The notes beneath the pieces were generated by a model. The model saw only the letters and a list, made by a program, of their open reading frames with translations. It had not been told where the DNA came from and made no database searches. The translations under genes were made by a program, and so were the position numbers. From positions 186,001-250,000 of the forward strand of contig SADC01000910.1 of assembly GCA_004194705.1 (NCBI GenBank): a stretch of 64,000 nucleotides of DNA, given 5' to 3'. Shown one piece after another: positions 57,601 to 64,000 of this stretch (position 1 is the stretch's first letter; the number at the start of each line of letters is the position of its first letter). Origin of the DNA: Ditylenchus dipsaci. Lineage: Eukaryota; Nematoda; Chromadorea; Rhabditida; Anguinidae.

Positions 57601-58755
57601 TAACAGGAAAAATGCGGACTCTAACAATTGACTACCTGGAGGTTTTTAGGCCCGCTGAGCACGAATGTCACAAAATAAGACCTCAGAACATAAGTGTAAT
57701 GTCATTAAAAAGCTCAATTTTCGCGACGACTCATCAAGGTCAGATATTGTTTTTTTTCTTTAGTCTGGCGAGCAGTTCATTTATTAAGTGCAGCATTTTT
57801 TTATACTTATAAGAAAGCCCTTTGTCTGAGCCTTCTAAAAGGGTGTAGTTTGCTTACATACGAAAAAATTTCAGGGACACAAATTCAAAAGAAATAAATT
57901 ACGCGTTTTTTAGTTACAATTTCACAAAAAGTATAGGAAATTTTTGCACAAAAGCATATAGACATAAAAGAGACTTCAGATTCAGAATCACCATAAGAAA
58001 TGGCTCTTAAAGGTACTCAATTGTTACAGTCCGCATTTCTCGTGTTAAACTGGTCTTTTGAAAAGTTACGAATTTCATATAACATAAAATGCTTTAAAAG
58101 CTCATCTAAATTGAAAAAGAACTATGGCGGAGTTCAGTTCACAGGAAAAGGTTTATAATTTTTAACGCGAAAAAAGAATTCCACGTGCAGTTTAATTTAT
58201 TTAAATTAAAAACTGACCAAGCTTGACTTATTGCCCAAAACACCCAGTGTTTTTTTGGACTGTTTCATCCGTCGAGTTGAGAGCCAAATATTTGCCTTGA
58301 GCTGTCCAGATTACTGAAAAATATTAATAAAAAAAAGTTAAAATTAATATAAACACATGCCTCCTGCGCCAAGTCCAATCAAAGCGGAAGACAAATATCT
58401 AAAGAATTATTTTTCAGTTTTAAGAAAATTTAAAAGCAAAAACAAACGTACAGGTAAGCTTTATTGAGAAAAAGAAACCCGACTTGAAACAAACAGTAAG
58501 TGATACCACCAAAAACCATTGCCCTCTTTGCATTTAATGCATTGACAATTGGGGCGGCCACAAAATTAGCAAATGTGAAAACTTAAAACTTTTATAAATT
58601 AACAACATTTTTGAGACTTCTTTACCAGCATATATGATTGCCATGCTTAAATTAACTTTGATCTTTAGTAATTTGATTTAATTTTTTCTCTAAATTTACC
58701 TTGTGTATCCATCATGCTGGCCTACTACGCCTTTTTTCGAATAATTTTCAATCAC
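51643..58755 (-). CDS. MFSD11: MFSD11/UNC93-like membrane protein, first exon missing
   Basis: A 12-TM MFS-fold protein of the UNC93 family; transport activity unproven in the family. Exons: 58755-58700 (VIENYSKKGVVGQHDGYT), 58645-58626 (20 nt, SMAIIYAG), 58581-58452 (VFTFANFVAAPIVNALNA), 58398-58361 (YLSSALIGLGAG), 58313-58218 (VIWTAQGKYLALNSTDE), 57468-57375, 57329-57180, about 57111-57024, 56326-56235 (LTKRMLLMAIAFAYSG), 56186-56082 (TLLGLNAIAQGLGQAS), 56022-55883 (GLGRDRIVILGALVHLVAF), 55367-55260 (LLGFGDACWNTQIFAF), about 51898-51810 (FKAFSLFKFFQSLLTCAA) and 51791-51643 (LQYHLAILVVGAVIAC, acidic tail, TAA). One-base losses near 58232 and 56015 break the frame. One intron (after 58361) may use a GC donor. 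The 3.3-kb intron 55259-51899 is full of repeats. Confidence 0.9.
52254..52971. mobile_element. 720-bp element with inverted ends
   Basis: GGGGTTTCAAAAACCGAATT(TGTGTTCA) at the left is inverted at the right as TGAACACAAATTTGGTTTTT(GAAACCCC). Inside is a smaller fold-back, 52562-52675 (ATTACGATGCCAAACAATAC and inverse). It is within the large MFSD11 intron. Confidence 0.7.
53355..53660. repeat. CCTACCTACTC minisatellite
   Basis: Tandem 25-30 bp units such as ACCCCTACCTACTCTCCCAGC, with a higher-order unit of about 150 bp (the phrase GACACCAAAAATCACACTCTC occurs twice). Reading frames are open on both strands; the plus-strand peptide is a repeat of PTYS-like words. Treated as non-coding. Confidence 0.8.
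53940..54310 (-). pseudogene. C-terminal fragment of a Tigger/jerky-type transposase
   Basis: LTLAEIVAVVSKADAEELE (about 54310-54248), a GT donor, an AT-rich intron, then EVKEEPVLPVTIGEATAA and LKILQRYVNENTRDPAVLHL. Tigger/jerky transposases end with just such an acidic hinge followed by an A-A-L-x-x-L-x-x-Y helix. No DDE core remains, so the copy is internally deleted. A matching pogo-type end lies just upstream at 54339-54554. Confidence 0.55.
54339..54554. mobile_element. pogo-type terminal region with TTATGTTATA repeats
   Basis: Several copies of AGTTTTATGTTATGTAGA(A/G) and TTATGTTATAAAGAG run up to the terminus TATATAAAGAGTCGACTG, followed by TA. The opposite terminus was not found, in keeping with a truncated element. 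Confidence 0.6.
54558..54892. repeat. fold-back element
   Basis: CACTTCTTTCTACATTTTTG ... CATTACGTAGCTCTGAATCT and its inverse meet near 54725. Confidence 0.65.
56645..56996. repeat. two adjacent fold-backs in an MFSD11 intron
   Basis: 56645-56760 pairs GGCAAGGGTTGGCCAGCGTA with TACGCTGGCCTACCCTTGC. 56762-56996 pairs GAAGGGGCATGCCCATGCTA with TAGCGTGGGCATGCCCCTTC over about 105 bp; its outer GGGGCATGCCC is shared with the 240-bp MITE family. They lie between the exons 57111-57024 and 56326-56235. Confidence 0.75.
57599..58049. mobile_element. MITE of the TTARCACGGGAAAGGC family
   Basis: TTTAACAGGAAAAATGCGGA at the left and TCCGCATTTCTCGTGTTAAA at the right are inverted; interior blocks (CCTGGAGGTTTTTAGGCCCG) match 5503-5585 and 17481-18149. 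It sits in an MFSD11 intron, and the 138-codon plus-strand ORF overlapping it is not a gene. Confidence 0.65.
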
Positions 58756-58759
58756 CTGA

Positions 58760-59230
58760 ATTATATGAAATATTTTTGATTTTTTATTATTCGTTCAGTT
58801 TTTAGTGTGTTTTTCTAAAGTTTTGTAAAAAGTGTCTTGTACTTTCTAAAGTGATTTGAAAACTTTAGAAAAATGTGAGTCTCAGACCATTAAAGGTTGA
58901 AAAAAATTGCATAGACAAAAATTAGAGGAAATGAGGTATTTTAAATTTTCACAAAATTCAAAAAAATTATTGATAAAACTGAATATAAATTTTTTGAGTT
59001 GAAAGGGTTTAATTTAATTCCAAAATACGAAATTGAATTGTTCTTCACGGCAATATGTCTTTCACTAATTTTGGATTAAATTTTTTAAAATTTTTTAAGA
59101 ACTAATTAAAACTAATAAAATGATATTAAGTAAAAACTAAGTGCAACGGGATTTGAAAAAATTTATAAATTCCAAATTATAAAAAATCAAATCTTTTTTT
59201 TGTTATTTATTAAAATATTTCAAATACTAT
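58760..59230. other. no gene seen
   Basis: Very AT-rich. The MFSD11 N-terminal exon (the TM1 block before VIENYSKK) was looked for on the minus strand and not found. Confidence 0.4.
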
Positions 59231-59239
59231 TATCAGTTT

Positions 59240-59400
59240 TCTTGTCTTTCGGTTGCAATTTTGCGGCAAAAATTAGCTGGGGCAAAAAAGCCTTTTTTGG
59301 GTGAAATCGACTTCTTTTTGGGGGAATTAGACTTTTTTTGCCCCAAAAAGAAGTCGATTTGACCCAAAAAAAAAATTCGCGCCAAAAAAGGTTTTTTCTT
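59240..59400. repeat. fold-back element
   Basis: GGCAAAAAAGCCTTTTTTGGG ... AATCGACTTCTTTTTGGG pairs with CCCAAAAAGAAGTCGATTTG and its continuation. Confidence 0.6.
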
Positions 59401-59562
59401 TTTAATTAAAAGAGGAGGGATGTCCGGAAAGATTTTGAACGGAAAGTAGAAAAATTTGAAATAATGATTGAAAATAATTGTCATTTTTTGTCTTGGTGTT
59501 TTTCAATTACAAAGTTTTATGCCATAAGCTTTTTATGATGTAATGCTGTACTCACCAGGGAA

Positions 59563-59700
59563 CCTTCAGAAGCATTTTGTTTTTCAAAGACTTTATTGAC
59601 AGATTTTTTTGCAGATTCTTGTAGAGCACCCCGAAGTTGTGTAATAAATTGCTGCTGATAGGTCCAGGTCCTTTGAGAAATCAGGAAGACCGGGCCCCTA
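59563..59700 (-). CDS. exon-like block, unknown, with inverted relative at 63.35-63.52 kb
   Basis: On the minus strand, TWTYQQQFITQLRGALQESA continues as KKSVNKVFEKQNASEGSL and stops at a consensus donor (CTGGTGAGT). The peptide is Gln/Lys-rich and looks helical. A diverged, apparently non-coding relative lies on the opposite strand at 63350-63520 (shared ACAACTTCGGGGTGCTC). It may belong to a gene on the minus strand whose other exons I could not find, or to a repeat family. Confidence 0.35.
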
Positions 59701-60109
59701 GGAAGTTACCGAAAACCCGTGATACGGGTTTCATGGTTTTTAGCCTGCTAGTGAGTTCATAAATTCTTCGACTATCTAACTTTTATGGGGTGATTTCTTG
59801 CATATTATACTTACGATGATAAGTACTTTGAAAAGCTCTTAATGGCTGTTCAAAATTTCCGAAAGAAGCCGATACCTGTATGTGGCGGGAATTCAAAAAG
59901 TCGCTGCTTTTTCTCAGGAATTCTAAAATTTTTTGAAATTCAGGTGTGATAAGATGCTATTTTTACTCTCCATATTAGCGCAAATAAAAGCCAGCATCTA
60001 AGCTGCACATTGGTATGAAGAACGTGTGTAATTATATAAAAATGTTTAGAAAACTTTTACCAGGAAAATTGACAAGACACCTAGATTCTAAGATCGACAT
60101 CTCCCTGTT

Positions 60110-60830
60110 GACGTTTTAGATAAAAAATTCTTGTTTTCGCATCGCAACATCGCATCGCACGCAGCAAATTTTGTCCAAAAACATCACATCGCAACATCGC
60201 ACGCGAATTTTTAAAACATCGCATCACAAATTTGAAAACATCGCATTCCGTTTTTCAAATTTCATTTAGTCTCAGCACGCTAAAAAAAGTCGAAGATTTC
60301 GACTCAAAAATGGTTTTTTGCTTGTTTCATTTTTCAATGTTTCGCGTAAATCAAACATGGAGAAAGTCTGATATCGAAAATTTGCAACCCATACTCAGTC
60401 ACGATCAGTTTGCGCCTGAAACATTGAAAAAAATTAATTGACTTACTGACATTACTGACTTAATGACCTGAAGAGCTTGTCAAGATTCTGCACAGCCTGG
60501 AGATAGCCTGGAGATTGCCGTCCAAATCCTGAGGTACGTGGTCACTATGGGCGAGGGATGCTTTCGACAACAGAAGATTAAACCTGATTCCAGAAACAGC
60601 TGAACAAGTCATATTTTTAAACAAAAATCTTCCATTGTTGAATTTTATGTATTAATTTGGTATGTTTTGATGCCATTTTTGTTGAATAAATGTTCGAAAA
60701 TTTCGAATTTAAAGAACATCACACATCGCTGCAATGTATCGCAACCAATTTTTAAAAAATCGCAACATCGCATCGCAAGCCAGTGCAGTTTAAAACATCG
60801 CATCGCAACATCACCAAACGGCAAATCGTC
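60110..60830. repeat. CATCGCAACATCGC-rich repeat ends
   Basis: Variants of AACATCGCATCGCA are clustered at 60130-60245 and 60710-60815 around a central 450 bp with a 69-codon ORF on the plus strand (WRKSDIENLQPILSHDQF) that I do not recognise. Looks like an element with repeated subterminal motifs, next to the Tigger insertion. Confidence 0.45.
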
Positions 60831-60850
60831 ATCTCTACTTTTTATAGTTA

Positions 60851-63213
60851 CCGTATTTCCTCTAATAGAAGCCCCGGGGCTTTTATTTTTCAAATTCTCT
60901 CTAGGGGAGGGGGCTTATATTAGAGGGGGGCTTATAATAGGGGGGGGGGCTTTTATTTTTTGAAGTCTACGCACCATAGTCAAAAATTTAAAAACCATCC
61001 AGTATAATTAAGCACCATCCAGCAAAAGTTAGATGGGTATTCGGATAAATGCAATATTTATTTGGCAGCAACAGCAAGATGCGATGTTAACGAGACAAAA
61101 GGTAACAGACTGATGCAGTGTTTACGAGACAAAAAGTAACAGAATTATGCGGCATTTACGAGACAAAAGGTAACAGTAGATGCTGGATTTGTATAACTGG
61201 AGCTTGATCAAAAGGCATGAAATTCAGGGTTCGGTGCGTTGAATTCATCGTTCCAATTCAATTCGAGAGACTCATCACTTAAGAAGCCATTTTCATCATC
61301 TTCGTCGGCATGGGCTTCTTCCACTGCATCCAGCACCTTGTTCGCTTGACGTGACACTTGAAGTTCGAATCGCCCCTCTGGAATAGGACCATGCGGCTTT
61401 AAGCAGTGGATTTGGTCGTCTTCCCCTCCATCGTAACAGATCGTGAGCCCACAGTCTACAAAGAAGAGGTTCTGTTGAGCGAAAATAAAAAGCAGATAAA
61501 CCTTTAAAAGACTTAGCGATTGCTTCAGGCGGAAGGGAATCCTAAGCGTCAACTATCCATTGCAAGTAGACATCCATTGAGGGAGCTTTTGGCTTTCCAC
61601 CACTATTATATTCTTTTTGGGCATCATTCGACATCCAGCGATCGTAATCTTTTCGAAATTGTGCTTTAAAAGGCCCATTCCACGAGACATCCGGTGCCTA
61701 AAACATAGGTAACTCAAGATGTTTAGAGAAGTTAGTCCAAACCTGCACAAATTTGGTGCATCCCCCTGGAACCACTGCTGTGTGTATGTTGAGGTCACGA
61801 AGCTTTTTCTTGAGTTCGGCATTTTCTTTGCTCTTCCTCTTGGCAAGATGACAACGGAATGAGTCCTAAATAAGAAGACGCTTATCACCAAAAAGAGAAC
61901 AACCAAAGATTCGGTCCAGGTAGTCGAGCGTAAGTTCATCACTCATCCACACAGTCCCTTTCCAACATAGCTCGAGCTTGCTTTTAAATTTCTCACTGGC
62001 AGCTGTGACATCTTTTCCCTTTTTTCGATCCATCAATACAAATGGCTTCATTTTCTTCCGATCAGAGCGAGCAGTCAGCATGACAGTAATTCTTGCTTTG
62101 TCATGGCCCGTTGTAAGCACTGATACCTAAAGCCCGAGATTAAAATCAAGTTTTGGCAGTTCTGAAATACCTCCTTTGCTCCACATTCGTCAATGCATCG
62201 GCCTCCTGAAGTGTCCAAGTAGACGGCTGTTTCATCAGCTGCGTATATTCCTTGGTAACTGATAGCAAGAAGATACAAATCGGTAAAAAGCTGCATTCCT
62301 ACTTGTTTCTTTTCCGGACCTTCGAGACGTAGAGCAGAAAATCGACAATCTTCTGAATGTAATCACTTGGTGGCTTTTGGCAGACCGTTGTTGGCATTCG
62401 AAGACGAAAGTTGTGTCGAGCCAGAAATCGTTCGAGCCACCCTCTGCTTGCCTAAATATATCCTTGGAATATTGCAAGAATTGTAACTAAACCTTGAAAT
62501 TCCCGTCATCCTTCTCAGAATTGAAAGACTTTTCAGCTTGCCGCATAATGATTTCTCTTGATACTCGAAGCTTCTTAGACCTTTTTTCCCTGACCCAGAC
62601 GGCCAATTCCATATCAAGATCCTTGAATGTAATAGGACGACCTCCACCCGGCAGTCTTTTCTTCATTTCACCTCCTGGTGACGAGTTACTGTGATTGTTC
62701 TATAGACTAACGAAGTACGAGCTAAAGTCTTACTTGATTTGATGCAGCTTCGATTCTTGATTTACCCATTCACGAATATCCTTGCGATCCACTTTGAAAG
62801 TTGAGCTTGCTGAATGGACCGAGACGTCTTTGGCGTGCTTGACCACTTTCAGTTTAAATTCTGCGGAGAAAGCTTTGCGGGATTTGGACTTCACTGTTTC
62901 CTCATCTTCTGAGTCACTTTCATAATTAGCGATTATTTCCATCGATGCTGAAAACATAAATTTAAGAGGAAGCCAAATTGACTAAAAATACGAATGCGAT
63001 ATTTGCGTAAACGACAAATAATGGCAGAGCTGATTAGTTTCAGATTTTGCAGAACGAGAAATCCGCTTAGGACATAACATTTTTCAATAAAACTTTTTTT
63101 AGGGGGGGGGCTTATATTAGAGGGGGGGGCTTATATATTTTGGATGACCTCTTGCGGGCTTATATTAGAGGGGGGCTTATAATAAGAGGGGGCTTCTATT
63201 AGAGGAAATACGA
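60851..63213. mobile_element. complete pogo/Tigger DNA transposon, 2.36 kb, TA duplication
   Basis: CCGTATTTCCTCTAATAGAA at the left and TTCTATTAGAGGAAATACGA at the right are inverted, with TA outside both ends (60849-60850, 63214-63215). Subterminal copies of GGCTTATA(T/A)TAGAGGGGGG occur three times at the left and four times at the right and are probable transposase-binding sites. The single gene inside has five introns and nearly full coding capacity. Small elements with related termini (22599-22755, 33243-33368) could be mobilised by such an enzyme. Confidence 0.85.
61208..62942 (-). CDS. Tigger/pogo-family transposase (Brk-type HTH, CENP-B HTH, DDE core)
   Basis: Exons: 62942-62734 (ATG; AFSAEFKLKVVKHAKD and DIREWVNQ, a Brinker-type HTH), 62699-62493 (GGGRPITFKDLDMELAVWV, CENP-B HTH), 62451-62171 (GWLERFLARHNFRLRMPT, then GIYAADETAVYLD with the first catalytic Asp), 62126-61743 (VLTTGHDKARITVMLTA ... 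VVPGGCTKFVQ, with DSFRCH the second Asp), 61697-61502 (APDVSWNGPFKAQFRKDYD, third Asp), 61455-61208 (CGLTICYDGGEDDQIHC, acidic tail ending EFHAF, TGA). Two in-frame TAG codons stand where the family has Trp, both before Asp-Ser: at 61866-61868 (LLI-stop-DSFRCH) and near 61549 (IVDA-stop-DSLPPE). A one-base loss near 62315 separates RKRN from VGMQLF. Otherwise intact, so recent. Length about 580 codons is normal. Confidence 0.87.
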
Positions 63214-63215
63214 TA

Positions 63216-64000
63216 CATTCTCTATACCATTATGTAGCCTGGATGCTGGGATTTTATTTGCGTTATCATTAAGAGCGAGATATCAACCCATAAACGTTGA
63301 ATACACGAAAGATATATAAAACAGGGCAACTCCATGACACCTGTACCATGGTTTTTTCGGTAACTTTGGGTGGCCATTAGTTCTAATTTTCAAATAACCT
63401 GATCATATCAGCAGCACTTTGTTATACAACTTCGGGGTGCTCCACAAGAAACTATTAATAACATTCTTAAAATAAAACACATCTGAAGGTTTTCTGGTCA
63501 GTGGCATGAGAAGACAAAAAACGACTATTATTTTCAATTATTATTTCGAATTTTCAACTTTCCGTTTAAAACCATTTCGGACATAAGACAATCCCCTTTA
63601 AATAAAACTCCATTAAAAAACAACCGTTTGTTCAATAAATCCTTGTGAATTAAAAGCCGAGAAAATGAAAAAAAATCCTACTCCTAATTGGACCACATTA
63701 AATTTTGAAGACCCATGCTAGGCAAGTCCTGAACATATAGCTTCAATAGTCTTGAGTTGTAAAAGCATAAAAACGCGTCTGAGCAAACAAACCTTCGAAA
63801 ATTTCTCTGAGAACTCAAAAGACTATACATTCTTTACGATGGGTTTGAATAAACAAATCGGACAGAAAAGAAACCGAAAATCAATCACAATATGCAGGAT
63901 TCATTCAATTGGTACAAAGGCTAAAAAGTAAGCAATTCCAAAAAGTGTATTTATTCCAGTCAATAAATAAACTATTTGGCATTGGAGTAGTAAACGGTAC
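63216..64000. other. no gene seen
   Basis: Apart from 63350-63520, an inverted relative of the exon-like block at 59563-59700, this end of the window is AT-rich DNA without recognisable coding sequence, repeats or RNA genes. Confidence 0.4.

Noticed and set aside
57396..57812. 138-codon plus-strand ORF
   Set aside because: Its first half is antisense to an MFSD11 exon and its second half lies in a MITE terminus.
61866..61868. UAG read as Trp genome-wide
   Set aside because: TGG is used for Trp in every gene and TAG serves as the natural stop of the IFT46 gene.

Overview
This looks like a stretch of an AT-rich invertebrate animal nuclear genome. The host genes are interrupted by many short introns (about 45 to 100 bases) plus a few kilobase-sized introns filled with transposons. 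The gene set fits a ciliated metazoan: an intraflagellar transport protein (IFT46), a myo-inositol/sugar transporter (SLC2A13 type), an Argonaute, a core-2 type beta-1,6-GlcNAc-transferase and an MFSD11/UNC93-like membrane protein. The phylum cannot be fixed from this window. All gene models were joined by eye from conserved protein blocks and GT/AG (once perhaps GC/AG) splice sites.

Layout. 0.2-2.1 kb: IFT46 (minus). 2.3-7.2 kb: fold-back elements, two minisatellites, a possible extra IFT46 exon near 5.1 kb. 7.3-16.4 kb: SLC2A13-like gene (plus); its 4.75-kb intron holds two fold-backs and a 2.7-kb transposon that is itself split by a 646-bp fold-back. 16.5-22.8 kb: transposon-rich, including an inverted-repeat element with a small spliced ORF and a mariner/Tc-type transposase remnant. 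22.8-34.3 kb: a divergent Argonaute (plus) whose MID-domain exons lie in a 9-kb block of alternating forward and inverted copies; inverted copies of one complex repeat lie on both sides of it. 35-37.5 kb: nested repeats and a 1-kb minisatellite. 37.9-42.1 kb: GCNT-like glycosyltransferase (minus). 43-50.9 kb: fold-backs and a 3.8-kb nested element with a second transposon and an acidic, Ser-rich ORF. 51.6-58.8 kb: MFSD11-like gene (minus), with intronic transposon remnants. 60.9-63.2 kb: an apparently complete pogo/Tigger transposon with TA target duplication.

Two themes cut across the window. First, nearly every host gene carries one or more one-base losses in short homopolymers that break otherwise well conserved reading frames; together with the palindromic block this points to residual long-read assembly error as much as to gene decay. 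Second, a large set of small elements share one terminal syntax (TA, then CAGTC or CCGTATT, then a CTC-containing stretch, with the subterminal motif repeated inside). They look like many small families mobilised by pogo/Tigger-type transposases, one of which is present here.
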